64,000 bases of DNA, from the NCBI GenBank assembly GCA_044226655.1, contig JBGAGO010000002.1, forward strand, positions 643,741-707,740, written 5' to 3'. The position numbers and the translations under genes are program-made. This document shows positions 16,257-25,702 of the stretch, piece after piece. The DNA is from JBEVOS01 sp044226655 (lineage in GTDB: Bacteria; Pseudomonadota; Alphaproteobacteria; Caulobacterales; Aquidulcibacteraceae). Position 1 is the stretch's first letter; the number at the start of each line of letters is the position of its first letter. The notes beneath the pieces are model-generated. The model made no database searches and was not told the origin of the DNA. It worked only from the letters and a program-made list of their open reading frames with translations.

Positions 16257-16401
16257 GACGCTTCCCCCGTTAACTCAACTTGAGATAGCATCCGAGGTCT
16301 TGACGAAATGTAACTAGGGGTTGTGTCGCCGCGGTTTACGCGTTCTTAAGCACGGCAGGCGACAGCTCTACAACCTGCAATAGAGCGCCGGACCCCGCCC
16401 G

Positions 16402-19206
16402 ATGGACGACATCCTTCGCGACTTCCTCTCCGAAGCCAATGAAAGCATCGATGCGCTCGACCGCGCGCTCGTGCGCTTCGAGCGCGAGCCGGAAGATCCC
16501 GAACTGCTCTCCGAAATCTTCCGCGTGATGCACACGATCAAAGGCACGTGCGGCTTTCTCGGCCTCACCCGTCTCGCGGCGGTCGCGCATGCCGGCGAAA
16601 ACATCCTGGGCCAGTTTCGCGATGGCGCGCTGAAACCGACGCAAACCTCCGTCACCGCCGTGCTCGACGCCGTCGATCTCATCAAGAGCCTGCTGATGCA
16701 GCTGGAAGCCGCCGGCGCCGAACCGGCTGGCGATGATTCCGATTTGATCGCCCGGCTCAACGCCGTCGCCGCGTCACAGCAAGCCTCGCCGGCCCAGGCC
16801 GCGCCGCCGCAAACGCTCGCGCAGCGTCTCGGCGGGCTCTCAAGCGTGGACTGCGCGGTCGAGATCGCGTTGCAGCGCGCACGCAAGGAGCCCGATGGCC
16901 GTCGCCTGGATGCGACGCAGGAAGATGCGCTCATCAGCGCCGTACGCGACGCCAGCTGGCGCGCCATTTCGGGCGAAGCCGGGCTTTCGCTCGCGGAGGA
17001 ACTCGCCGCGCTCGGCCTCAACGATTCCAAAGAACTTGCGCTGATCGCGGCGCGCTTTGGCGATGCGCTACGCGAGCTTGGCGTTGAAGCGCCCGCCATC
17101 GCCGAAGCTTTGGGCCGCATCGGCGCGGGCCCGCCGCCCCCGCCCAAACGCGAAGACGCCGCCGCCGGCGCCAGCCAAGGCGGCTCCGCTGTCGCGGCGC
17201 AGACCATCCGCGTGCAGGTTGAATCGCTCGAGCAATTGATGAATGTGGCGAGCGAGCTTGTGCTCATCCGCAATCAATTGCTGCAGACCTTGCGCTCGCA
17301 GCCCGAAAGCCCGTTCGCCGGCCCGCTGCAGCGGCTCAATCACGTCACGACCGAGTTGCAGGAAAGCGTGATGACCACACGCATGCAGCCCATTGGCGCG
17401 GCCTGGGCCAAGCTGCCGCGGCTGGCGCGCGATCTGGCGCTCGAACTCGACAAGCGCATCGAATTGCGGATGGAAGGCGAAGAGACCGAACTCGATCGCC
17501 AGGTGCTCGAGCTGATCAAGGATCCGCTCACCCACATGATCCGCAACGCCGCCGATCATGGCCTCGAACCGCCCGGCGAGCGCGCCAAGGCCGGCAAATC
17601 GGAAATCGGGATCATCACGCTGTGTGCGCGCCACGAGGGCAGCAATATCGTGATCGAGGTCGCCGACGACGGGCGCGGCCTCATGCCTTCGAAGCTGCGC
17701 GCCAAGGCGCTGGCGCAAAGCCTCATCACGCCGGCCGAGGCCGAAAGCCTCTCCGACGCCAAAATCCAGCAGCTCATCTTTCATCCCGGCTTCTCGACCG
17801 CGCAGCAGGTCTCCGGCATTTCCGGACGCGGCGTCGGCATGGACGTGGTGCGCACCAATATCGAGAAGATCGGCGGCACGGTTGAACTCTCCTCGCACGA
17901 AGGTCGCGGCACGCGCTTTACGATTCGAATCCCGCTCACGCTCACGATCGTGTCGGCGCTGATCGTCGACGCCTGCGCCCATCGTTTCGCCATGCCGCAA
18001 TCGAGCGTGGTGGAGCTGGTCGGCGCCGGCGGCGGCTCAGGCCGCGCGATCGAGGACATCAATGGCGCGCCCGTGCTGCGTCTGCGCGATCGGCTTTTGC
18101 CGCTCATCGCCCTGCAGGATCTGATGCATCTGGCGCCGCAGGCCCGCGACGATGAACGCTGCATCCTGGTGATCCGTGTCGGGGCCTTCACCTACGGCAT
18201 CATCGTAGACCGCGTGTTCGATACGGAAGAAATCGTCGTCAAACCGGCCGCCGCCGTGCTGCGCGACATTCCGTTCTATTCCGGCGCGACGATCCTGGGC
18301 GACGGCGCCGTGATCATGATTCTCGATCCCAAGGGCATCGCCACCGAACTCGGCTCCATCGAGGCCGAGCAAACCGAGAACGCCACACAGCGCGTGCGCG
18401 CCGAAAGCGACGATATGCAGCTGCTCATTGTCCGCGGCGCTTCACGCGCGCTAAAGGCCACCCCTCTGCAATTGGTGTCGCGCATCGAAGATGTACGCGG
18501 CGACGTGGTGGAATACGCCGACGGACGCCCTGTTCTGCAATATCGCGGCCGCATGATGCCGCTGATCGCGCTCGATGATGGCGCGCCCGCGCTGCGCGAC
18601 GGCGTCAGCCGGCCGGTCATCGTGGTTGACAATGGCGAGCGGGCCATCGGCGTCGTCGTCGAAGAAATCGTCGACATCGTTCAGGCGCCGCTAACGCAGG
18701 GCATGAAGCCAGCCACCCCCGGCTCCCTCGGCAGCCTCGTCATCGAGGGCCATGTCACCGACATCATCGATTTCGCGCATTATTGGCGCGGCGCCGCACT
18801 TGTGCTGTCGCCGCAAGCGGACGAACCGCAAGGCGCACTGCCCCTTGAGCAGGCCGCGCCGCCGCGCAAGCGCGCGCTCATCGTCGATCCCAGCGCGTTC
18901 CAGCGCAATCTCGTCGCGCCGCTGCTCGCCATGGCCGGCTATGAGGTCGCGACCGCGGAGGACGCGAGCCGCGCCGCGGCGCTGATCGAAGCGGGCCCTG
19001 CCTTCGATGTGATCTTGTCGGACGCCGATCTTTCGGCGCGCGAGACGCTGCAGGGCGGCGCGCCCGTGATCGGCCTCTATGACGATCCTTTCGCGATCCG
19101 CCAGAACACCGCCGAGGGGTTCGCCCAGCTCGCGTGCCGGCTCGACCGCGACGCGCTGCTGCAGACGCTCGACACCGTCACCCAAACCAAACGCGTGGCC
19201 GCCTGA
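16402..19206 (+). CDS. cheA: Chemotaxis histidine kinase CheA with two CheW-like domains and a degenerate receiver
   Basis: A 934-residue protein. It has an HPt domain with H44 in VMHTIKGTCGFLG, a linker rich in Ala/Pro, and a dimerisation helix pair (about 270-340). The ATPase domain has N box HMIRNAADHG (about 377), DDGRG (422) and GRGVGMDVV (475). A CheW domain follows (about 510-640), then a second CheW-like domain (about 670-795) and a C-terminal receiver-like domain (about 823-934). That last domain keeps one aspartate (SDADL) but lacks the conserved lysine and full acidic pair. The stop overlaps the cheW start (TGATG). It phosphorylates CheY and CheB. Confidence 0.95.
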   Translation: MDDILRDFLSEANESIDALDRALVRFEREPEDPELLSEIFRVMHTIKGTCGFLGLTRLAAVAHAGENILGQFRDGALKPTQTSVTAVLDAVDLIKSLLMQLEAAGAEPAGDDSDLIARLNAVAASQQASPAQAAPPQTLAQRLGGLSSVDCAVEIALQRARKEPDGRRLDATQEDALISAVRDASWRAISGEAGLSLAEELAALGLNDSKELALIAARFGDALRELGVEAPAIAEALGRIGAGPPPPPKREDAAAGASQGGSAVAAQTIRVQVESLEQLMNVASELVLIRNQLLQTLRSQPESPFAGPLQRLNHVTTELQESVMTTRMQPIGAAWAKLPRLARDLALELDKRIELRMEGEETELDRQVLELIKDPLTHMIRNAADHGLEPPGERAKAGKSEIGIITLCARHEGSNIVIEVADDGRGLMPSKLRAKALAQSLITPAEAESLSDAKIQQLIFHPGFSTAQQVSGISGRGVGMDVVRTNIEKIGGTVELSSHEGRGTRFTIRIPLTLTIVSALIVDACAHRFAMPQSSVVELVGAGGGSGRAIEDINGAPVLRLRDRLLPLIALQDLMHLAPQARDDERCILVIRVGAFTYGIIVDRVFDTEEIVVKPAAAVLRDIPFYSGATILGDGAVIMILDPKGIATELGSIEAEQTENATQRVRAESDDMQLLIVRGASRALKATPLQLVSRIEDVRGDVVEYADGRPVLQYRGRMMPLIALDDGAPALRDGVSRPVIVVDNGERAIGVVVEEIVDIVQAPLTQGMKPATPGSLGSLVIEGHVTDIIDFAHYWRGAALVLSPQADEPQGALPLEQAAPPRKRALIVDPSAFQRNLVAPLLAMAGYEVATAEDASRAAALIEAGPAFDVILSDADLSARETLQGGAPVIGLYDDPFAIRQNTAEGFAQLACRLDRDALLQTLDTVTQTKRVAA

Positions 19207-19661
19207 TGACCGACGATATCGAACTTGTCTCCATGAGCCTTGGCGCGGCGCGCTTCGGCGTGCCGGTGCTGCGCGTGCGCGACGTGCTGGACATGCCCAT
19301 CGTCAATCCCGTGCCGCTCGCGCCCAGTGAAATCGTGGGCTCGATCAATCTTCGCGGCCGCATCGTCACCGCGATCGATCTGCGCGGGCGGCTCGGTCTG
19401 CCCGCGCGCGATGCGGCCGCGCCCTGCATGTGCGTGATCGTGGAAAGCGCCAAAGAGCAAGGCGGCGAGCCCTACGCGTTTCTGGTCGATGAGGTCGGCG
19501 ATGTACTGAGCCTACCGGCCTCGCTTTACGAGCCCAATCCGGTGACGCTGTCGAAAGCCTGGGCCAGCATGTCCCGCGGACTCTACCGTCAGGACGGCGC
19601 GCTGCTGCTGGTGCTCGATGTCGACGCCGTGCTCGATCTCGGCGCCAAGCGCGCCGCCTAG
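19206..19661 (+). CDS. cheW: Chemotaxis coupling protein CheW
   Basis: A 151-residue single CheW domain. The ATG lies on the cheA stop (TGATG), so CheA and CheW are made together. Motifs include LGAARFGVPVLRVRDVL, INLRGRIVTAIDLRGRLGL and FLVDEVGDVLSLP, all standard in CheW. It links the receptor to CheA. Its TAG stop overlaps the convergent cheR stop by four bases. Confidence 0.93.
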   Translation: MTDDIELVSMSLGAARFGVPVLRVRDVLDMPIVNPVPLAPSEIVGSINLRGRIVTAIDLRGRLGLPARDAAAPCMCVIVESAKEQGGEPYAFLVDEVGDVLSLPASLYEPNPVTLSKAWASMSRGLYRQDGALLLVLDVDAVLDLGAKRAA

Positions 19662-20494
19662 GCGGTCGTCGCGAACGGCGATTTGGCGAGGCGGTAGAGT
19701 CCGCGATCCTCCGGTTTGCCGAGAAACAGGCTCGACAAGCCCTGCACGCTGTCGGCGCTGCCGAGAAACAATAGCCCATCCGGCGCCAATTGCCGCGCCA
19801 TCAGATCGAGCGCGCGCGCTTTGGTGGGCGCATCGAAATAGATCAGCACGTTGCGGCAGAAGATCACGTCGAACAGGCCGAGATGCGCCGCGCTCTGCAC
19901 TAGATTGTGGAAGCGGAATTGCGTCATGCGGCGCAGAGGCTCGTTGATTTTGTAGGATTGCGCCTCGCCCATTTGGAAGTGCCGCGCGATACGGCCCTCG
20001 TCGAGACCACGCCGCACCTCGAACGCGGAATAAAGGCCTGCGCGCGCCTTCTCGATGATGGGTTGCGAAATATCCGTGCCCACGATGTCCCAGCGCCAGG
20101 CCGGCAAATGGCCGCACTCCTCCGCGATCAGCATCGCGACGGAATAGGCCTCCTGGCCGCTGGAACAGGCCGCGCTCCAAATCCTGATCGTGCGGGTCGC
20201 ATTGCGCGCCCGCACCAGCTCCGGCAGCGCGGCGCGCAATTGATCGAACGGTTTTCCGTCGCGGAAGAACAGCGATTCGTGCGTCACCATCGCCTCCACA
20301 ACGGCGGTGATCAGCCGTTCGCTCGGCCGCGTGCGCAGCGCCTGCATCAATTCGAGCACGCTGCGCAGATTGAAGGTTTGCGCCACGGGCCCGAGTCGCG
20401 CGGCGACCAGGTAGAGCTTGTCGCTCGTCAGCGCCATGCCGGCGCGGTCCTGCAGCAGCTTCTGCAGCGCCGCAAAGTCATCACCCGAGATCAT
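19658..20494 (-). CDS. cheR: Chemotaxis protein methyltransferase CheR
   Basis: A 278-residue methyltransferase starting at MISGDDFAALQKLL. This start overlaps the cheB stop (ATGA); the longer frame upstream lies inside cheB. It has an N-terminal helical CheR_N domain (1-75) and an AdoMet-binding domain with IWSAACSSGQEAYSVAM, GTDISQPIIEKARAG, FDVIFCRNVLIYF and LFLGSADS. It methylates receptor glutamates using AdoMet. It is convergent with cheW, with overlapping stop codons. Confidence 0.94.
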   Translation of the reverse strand: MISGDDFAALQKLLQDRAGMALTSDKLYLVAARLGPVAQTFNLRSVLELMQALRTRPSERLITAVVEAMVTHESLFFRDGKPFDQLRAALPELVRARNATRTIRIWSAACSSGQEAYSVAMLIAEECGHLPAWRWDIVGTDISQPIIEKARAGLYSAFEVRRGLDEGRIARHFQMGEAQSYKINEPLRRMTQFRFHNLVQSAAHLGLFDVIFCRNVLIYFDAPTKARALDLMARQLAPDGLLFLGSADSVQGLSSLFLGKPEDRGLYRLAKSPFATTA

Positions 20495-21522
20495 TGCGAG
20501 CTGCTCATCGCGCCGGCGAGAAAGTCCGCAGCAGCCTCGAGCGGCAGCTGCGCCAGCGCTCGGCCGGTGCGGAACGCCGCGCCCGGCATGCCCCACACCA
20601 CGCTGGTGGCTTCGTCCTGAACAATAAAGCGCCCGCCCGCCTCCGCGATGGCAGTGCAGCCATCCGCGCCGTCGCGGCCCATGCCCGTCAGCACCGCGCC
20701 GAGCACACCCGCGCCGTACGCCTTCGCCAGGCTGCGAAACATCGGATCGACGGCGGGCTTGCAGAAATTTTCCGGCTCCGTGTCGAGCAATTTGATGAAC
20801 AAGACATCGCCATTGCGCTCGACCGTCATGTGCCGCCCGCCGGGCGCGACGTAGATGCAGCCACGCTCAATCAGCATGCCGTCGGCGCCCTCGCAGGCGC
20901 GCGCGCCGCTCACCTGGCCCAATTGCTCGGCGAGCATCGCGGTGAACGTCGCCGGCATGTGCTGGGTGATGAAGACGGGCGTGCGCACGCGGCCTTGCGC
21001 GCGCCCCATCACTTTGAGCAGCGCCGGCGGCCCGCCCGTCGAACTGCCAATCGCCACAGCCGCCGCGCGTACAGGACGCAGCGTCGGCGCGGCCGCCGCC
21101 GCGGCATGCGCCGCCCTGTTGCGCGCATGCGCTTTGATCTTGGCCTTGAGCTCGTCGAGGAACAGCTGCAGCGCCGAGCCGGCCTCCGGCTTGGGCACAT
21201 AGTCGGCGGCGCCGAGCTGTAGCGCGCGCAAGCTCATGCCCGCGTGCCGGCGCGTCAACGCCGACGCCATGATCACCACCGTCTCGCGCCGCGCCTCCAG
21301 AATCTTCGGCAGCGCTTCGAGCCCGCTCATGGTCGGCATTTCGACGTCGAGCAGGACGACATCGGGCGACACCGCGCGCACCATGTCGATGGCGGCGCGG
21401 CCATCGGCGGCGGCGCCGACGACCCGAATGCCGGCATCGTCGCCCAGGCCCTGAGAGATCAGCCTGCGCACGACCGCCGAATCATCCACGACCAGCACGC
21501 CGATGGCGCGTTGCTCGCTCAC
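20491..21522 (-). CDS. cheB: Chemotaxis receptor methylesterase/deamidase CheB
   Basis: A 343-residue response regulator. The receiver (5-125) has VDDSAVVRR and the phospho-acceptor in LLDVEMPTMSG. The esterase domain (about 155-340) carries the catalytic triad in GSSTGGPPA (Ser), TQHMPATF (His) and GMGRDGADG (Asp). It starts at a GTG right after the TAA of the receptor gene, so it is coupled to that gene. It removes methyl groups to reset receptor sensitivity. Confidence 0.95.
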   Translation of the reverse strand: MSEQRAIGVLVVDDSAVVRRLISQGLGDDAGIRVVGAAADGRAAIDMVRAVSPDVVLLDVEMPTMSGLEALPKILEARRETVVIMASALTRRHAGMSLRALQLGAADYVPKPEAGSALQLFLDELKAKIKAHARNRAAHAAAAAAPTLRPVRAAAVAIGSSTGGPPALLKVMGRAQGRVRTPVFITQHMPATFTAMLAEQLGQVSGARACEGADGMLIERGCIYVAPGGRHMTVERNGDVLFIKLLDTEPENFCKPAVDPMFRSLAKAYGAGVLGAVLTGMGRDGADGCTAIAEAGGRFIVQDEATSVVWGMPGAAFRTGRALAQLPLEAAADFLAGAMSSSQ

Positions 21523-23487
21523 TTAGGCGCGCACGAACCGCTCGATCGCGGTGCGCAGCTCCTCCGATTGCTGAGACATTTCCGCTGAAGCGCGCAGCAG
21601 ATCGGCCGAGGCCATGCTGCTTTGATGCGCCGCATCGCTGACGCCGCCGATGCTGGCCGAAACCTGCTGCGTGCCCTGCGCGGCTTGGCCGACATTGACC
21701 GCGATCTCCCGCGTCGCCGTCGATTGCTCTTCCACGGCGCCCGCGATCGCAGTGGCGATTTCCGCGACCTTACGGATGGTTTCGGCGATCCCGCGAATGG
21801 CGCCGACGGAGGTTTCGGTCGCCGCCTGCATCGCCGCCACTTGCGAGGAGATTTCGTCGGTCGCCTTCGCGGTCTGATCGCTGAGGCTTTTCACCTCGGA
21901 GGCGACGACCGCGAAGCCTTTGCCCGCCTCGCCCGCGCGCGCGGCTTCGATCGTGGCGTTGAGCGCGAGCAGCTTGGTCTGGCCCGCGATGTTGTTGATC
22001 AGCGTCACAACGCTGCCGATCTTCTGCGCGGCGTCGGCCAGGCCCTGCACGGATGTGCTGGTGCGGTCGGCTTCCGCGACCGCGCGTTGGGTGACGCTGT
22101 TCGATTCGGCGACCTGGCGCGCGATTTCCGCGATCGAGGCCGAGAGCTCCTCACCGGCGGCCGACACAGTCTGCACGTTCGACGAGGCGAGCAGCGCGGC
22201 GGACGCGACCTCCGAGGATTGCCGTGTGGTTTCTTCCGCCGTGCGCGCCATCGATTCCGCGGTGGCGCGCATTTCCGTCGATGCGGCAGCCACGATATCG
22301 GCGATCTGCTTGACGCGGAACGCGATGGTCATCTGATCGGTGACGTCGGTGGCGAATTTGACGACCTTGAAGGGCCGTCCATTGCCGTCGAGGATCGGAT
22401 TGTAACTGGCCTGGATCCAGATTTCGCGGCCGCCCTTGGCGATGCGCTTGTACTGGCCCGCATCATATTCGCCGCGCCCGAGCTTGTCCCAGAGCGCGCG
22501 ATAATCGCTCGACGCGCGATAGTCCGGCTCGACGAACATGCCGTGATGCTGGCCTCTGATCTCTTCCAGCGTGTAGCCGAGCGTGCGCGTAAAATTTTCG
22601 TTCGCGGCGATGATGCGCCCGTCCAGCGTGAATTCGATGATCGCCTGCGAGCGGTTGAGCGCGGCGAGACTGCCCGCATTGGAGCGCGTGGTGGTGACGT
22701 TATCCCATTCGAGCACGTTGCCGACATAGGCGCGGCTCTCGTCATAGACGGCGCTGACATTCAGCGCGAATTTGAAATCGCCGACGCTGATATCGGTGCG
22801 ATAAGGCAGCCGGCTTGGATCGGACAGCAGACGGCGCTGGTGCGACGGGTCCTTGTGGAACATGTCGATGCAGGCGCCGATGATCGTATCGGGATTGAAG
22901 CTCGGCCAAACGGCCCGGAACGCCGCCAGATTCTCCACGAACAGCCGCTTGGTGGCGTCGTTCACGTAGATGACCTTGAGGTCGCGATCGACCATCATCA
23001 TGGCGCCGGACGCGCCGCCGAAAGCCGCGCTCTTGAACAGCGCTTCGCGCGCCTGGCTCTCCGCAGCCGTGATGTCGGTGGCGAATTTCACGACCCGCAC
23101 CGGCCGCCCGCTGGCGTCCATGACGGGATTGTAGCTGGCCTGAATCCAGACTTCGCGGCCGCCCTTGGCGATGCGCTTATATTTGCCGGCGTCGAACTCG
23201 CCGCGCGCAAGACGATCCCAGAAGGCGCGATATTCGTTTGAGGCGCGGTATGTGGGATCGACGAACATGCTGTGGTGCTGGCCGCGGATTTCGCCGATCG
23301 TGTAGCCGAGCGTGCGCAGGAAATTGTCGTTGGCGTCGAGCACGCGGCCGTCGAGACCGAACTCGATCACGGCCTGTGAGCGATTGATCGCCGCGATCAT
23401 TCCTTGCGCGCCCGTATCCGCCTCGGCTTCGTGGGATGGGGCGACGGGCACGGACTTCACGGCATTTGCGGCGCCAAAACGAACCAT
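21523..23487 (-). CDS. Soluble methyl-accepting chemotaxis protein with repeated PAS domains
   Basis: About 654 residues and no transmembrane segment. Two PAS units of about 120 residues (about 30-150 and 275-395) are near duplicates, sharing GQHH(S/G)MFV, YKRIAKGGRE and WIQASYNP. A third, divergent PAS-like region lies between them (about 160-265). The signalling domain (about 420-650) has the hairpin tip AGQTKLLALNATIEAARAGE. The start is the ATG at 23485-23487 with AAGGTGG five bases upstream. It is a cytoplasmic sensor, probably of redox state or a small ligand via PAS, feeding the CheA/CheW of this locus. Confidence 0.92.
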   Translation of the reverse strand: MVRFGAANAVKSVPVAPSHEAEADTGAQGMIAAINRSQAVIEFGLDGRVLDANDNFLRTLGYTIGEIRGQHHSMFVDPTYRASNEYRAFWDRLARGEFDAGKYKRIAKGGREVWIQASYNPVMDASGRPVRVVKFATDITAAESQAREALFKSAAFGGASGAMMMVDRDLKVIYVNDATKRLFVENLAAFRAVWPSFNPDTIIGACIDMFHKDPSHQRRLLSDPSRLPYRTDISVGDFKFALNVSAVYDESRAYVGNVLEWDNVTTTRSNAGSLAALNRSQAIIEFTLDGRIIAANENFTRTLGYTLEEIRGQHHGMFVEPDYRASSDYRALWDKLGRGEYDAGQYKRIAKGGREIWIQASYNPILDGNGRPFKVVKFATDVTDQMTIAFRVKQIADIVAAASTEMRATAESMARTAEETTRQSSEVASAALLASSNVQTVSAAGEELSASIAEIARQVAESNSVTQRAVAEADRTSTSVQGLADAAQKIGSVVTLINNIAGQTKLLALNATIEAARAGEAGKGFAVVASEVKSLSDQTAKATDEISSQVAAMQAATETSVGAIRGIAETIRKVAEIATAIAGAVEEQSTATREIAVNVGQAAQGTQQVSASIGGVSDAAHQSSMASADLLRASAEMSQQSEELRTAIERFVRA

Positions 23488-23498
23488 GTTTACCACCT

Positions 23499-23514
23499 TG
23501 AGTTGCGCAACTCA
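23499..23514. promoter_or_regulatory. Perfect 16-bp palindrome in receptor leader
   Basis: TGAGTTGCGCAACTCA is fully self-complementary. It lies between the ogt stop and the Shine-Dalgarno sequence of the receptor gene on the minus strand, directly next to AAGGTGG. It could be an operator or a hairpin that affects translation of the receptor. Confidence 0.45.
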
Positions 23515-23535
23515 GGGTTTCATGCCGTGACTTGG

Positions 23536-24081
23536 TTAAGCTTTGGTGGACGCGTCGTGGTTGAAGAGCGGGAGATCCGCCAGCAACGCGCCTTCGATTT
23601 CGAGCAATTTGAGCTTGGTGGCCACCCCGCCGCGCGCCGAAAACCCGCCCGTCTTGCCGCCGGCGGCCAGAACCCGGTGGCAAGGCACGATGATCGGAAA
23701 CGGGTTGCGCCCCATCGCCTGCCCCACGGCGCGCGCCGCGCCCGGCTCGCCCAATTGGGCGGCGAGTTCGCCATAGGTCGTGGTGCGGCCCGGACCGATG
23801 GCGCGCGCGGCGGCGTAGAGCCGGCGCTCGAAATCGCCGAGCCGGGCTTCGTCGAGGCGGATGTCGCGCAGATCGCGCGTCTCGCCCGCGATGAGCGCCG
23901 TGATCGCCGCGATGGCGGCGCGCGCTTCGTCATCGGGCGGCGCTTCGCTGTGGCGGCGCGCCATGCGCGCGCGGGTGGCGGCCGCACTGGCCTCCGGCAA
24001 GGCGGAGCCAACGATGCCCGCCTCGCCCCACGCGATCGCGCAGGCGCCGAGCGCGGTGTCGAAAAGCGCGAACTCAGTCAC
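23536..24081 (-). CDS. ogt: Methylated-DNA--protein-cysteine methyltransferase
   Basis: A 181-residue DNA repair protein. It removes O6-alkyl groups from guanine onto its own cysteine, which sits in the motif IIVPCHRVLAAGG. The DNA-binding segment RTTTYGELAAQLGEPGAARAVGQAM and glycine loop follow the family order, quoted here in part as TTTYGELAAQLGEPGAARAV. It starts with GTG. It lies 39 bases upstream of the receptor gene on the same strand, but a functional link to chemotaxis is not suggested. Confidence 0.92.
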   Translation of the reverse strand: MTEFALFDTALGACAIAWGEAGIVGSALPEASAAATRARMARRHSEAPPDDEARAAIAAITALIAGETRDLRDIRLDEARLGDFERRLYAAARAIGPGRTTTYGELAAQLGEPGAARAVGQAMGRNPFPIIVPCHRVLAAGGKTGGFSARGGVATKLKLLEIEGALLADLPLFNHDASTKA

Positions 24082-24099
24082 CCGCCGAGCCTAGCACGC

Positions 24100-24870
24100 T
24101 CAGAGCGCCGGCGCATCGCCGCGCCGGTAGCGCGCCAGGCCAAGCGAAAAGAGCGCGAAGGCGAGCGCCGCATAGGACGCGGCGCTCGCGCAGACGACGA
24201 ACAGCGTCTCCGGACTGGGCGCGCGCAGCAACGCGACCGGCGCCAGCACGACAAAGCCGGCGGGGAGCAGCGTGTACGCCAGCGCCTTGGTCGCGCCCTG
24301 AAAGATCGAGCCGGGATAGGACGACATCAGGATCAGAAAATCCGTCAAATCGCGCGCCAGGCTGCGCGCGCCGGCGAACCAGAACGCCAGCGACGCGAAC
24401 ATCACGCCCGCCGCGACATAGACTATCAGCCCCGCGAGCAGGCCCAACAGGACGAGCGGCGCGTCGCGCCAGGATAAACCGGCGGCAAACACCAGCATCG
24501 CGATCCCGTTCACAAAATCGCCCCACCCGCTCGCATTGCTTTCGCGCGCCAGCAGACGCGGCAGCACGGGCTTGGGCTGCGTCAACAGACTGTCGATCTC
24601 GCCCTTCAGGATCGTCGCGGCCAGATCGCGATAGCCGCCGAACGCGATGCCCGCCGCGCCGACAATGGTCATGATGAGGCCAAGCAGCAGCGCGACATCG
24701 TGGAGGCCCCAGCCGCCGACCGAGCGAAAGCCTGCGAAGAACATGAACCAGAGAATGAGGAAGAAGAAATTGTTCACGAGCATGCCGCCCGCTTGCAGGA
24801 AGAAGGTGGCGCGATCCGCGAACGACATGCGGATCGCGAGGCGCGCCTGCGCAAGATAAGCGCCCCACAT
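24100..24870 (-). CDS. ABC-2 type exporter permease, second subunit
   Basis: A 256-residue membrane protein with six hydrophobic segments and no signal peptide. The sequence ILKGEIDSLLTQPKPVLPRLL is the typical cytoplasmic loop of the EcsB/DUF990-like ABC-2 permease group; the same motif is seen in its partner as IRSGALEPHLTRPKSYLAQR. It ends a three-gene exporter operon and lies one base after the first permease. The substrate is not apparent; homologues are linked to antibiotic, lipid or polysaccharide export. Confidence 0.85.
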   Translation of the reverse strand: MWGAYLAQARLAIRMSFADRATFFLQAGGMLVNNFFFLILWFMFFAGFRSVGGWGLHDVALLLGLIMTIVGAAGIAFGGYRDLAATILKGEIDSLLTQPKPVLPRLLARESNASGWGDFVNGIAMLVFAAGLSWRDAPLVLLGLLAGLIVYVAAGVMFASLAFWFAGARSLARDLTDFLILMSSYPGSIFQGATKALAYTLLPAGFVVLAPVALLRAPSPETLFVVCASAASYAALAFALFSLGLARYRRGDAPAL

Positions 24871-24871
24871 C

Positions 24872-25702
24872 TCAACCTCCTTCGCGCAGTACGCGCGCCA
24901 GGCCCGCGCGCCAGATCAGCACGCACGTCGCCGCGATCAGCGCGATCCAAAGTGTTTGCAGCGCCAACGCTTCCGCGAGCAACGCAGGCGAGGGCATGAA
25001 CGTGAACGCGCCGGGATAGAACACGTGCGCGGCGAACGGCGTCGCCGCGCACAGCCGGTAAAGCCAGTCCGGATAGAGCGTGATCGGCGCAAAGAGGCCG
25101 CCCATCAGAAACAACAGCTTCTGCATCACCATCAGCACCGGCAGCACGCGGCGCACCCAGAACGCGAGCAGGCCGACGATCACGTAGAGCAGCACGCCGA
25201 GCGCAGCGCCCAGCGTTCCCGTCAGCGCAATCGCCGCCAGGTTTTCAAACGACGGCCCCTCCCGACCCGTCAGCGCGAGCAGGGCTAGCGCCGTCGCGCC
25301 CAGCGCCACGAGGCGCACGGCCATGCCGCCGAACGCTTCGAACACACGTTGCGCAAGATAGGATTTCGGCCGCGTCAGATGCGGCTCGAGCGCGCCGGAG
25401 CGAATCTCGTCCTCGAGCCGCAAATGCACCGCGACCACCGACAGCGTGATCCATTCGGTCACGCCGACATAGAGCGCGAGCCCATGCGGCGGCAAACTCG
25501 CGGCCAGCGTGCCGGGCAGACGTTCGGCCGCCACCTTGTCCCATAAGGCGCTGAACACGGACATGATGAGCACGTAGAAGAGGCAGCGGCCGAGCAGCAC
25601 GGGCCAGGCCGTCCACGCCTGGCGCCAGCCGAGCGCGAAGCTCGCCGCCGCGAGCCCCGCCTCGTTCTCAAACCGCGCGTGCGACGTGAGCGTAGATCTC
25701 AT
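24872..25702 (-). CDS. ABC-2 type exporter permease, first subunit
   Basis: A 276-residue membrane protein of the same group as the downstream permease, with six hydrophobic segments and the loop IRSGALEPHLTRPKSYL. Its start lies inside the end of the ATPase gene (35-base overlap), so both are translated in a coupled way. The two permeases probably form a heterodimer. The start at 25702 keeps the cytoplasmic N-terminus; a shorter start is possible. Confidence 0.83.
   Translation of the reverse strand: MRSTLTSHARFENEAGLAAASFALGWRQAWTAWPVLLGRCLFYVLIMSVFSALWDKVAAERLPGTLAASLPPHGLALYVGVTEWITLSVVAVHLRLEDEIRSGALEPHLTRPKSYLAQRVFEAFGGMAVRLVALGATALALLALTGREGPSFENLAAIALTGTLGAALGVLLYVIVGLLAFWVRRVLPVLMVMQKLLFLMGGLFAPITLYPDWLYRLCAATPFAAHVFYPGAFTFMPSPALLAEALALQTLWIALIAATCVLIWRAGLARVLREGG

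Noticed and set aside
16257..16401. A sigma-28 (flagellar) promoter before cheA
   Set aside because: No TAAA-N15-GCCGATAA-like pair was found in the gap; only the CTCAA-C-TTGAG dyad was seen.
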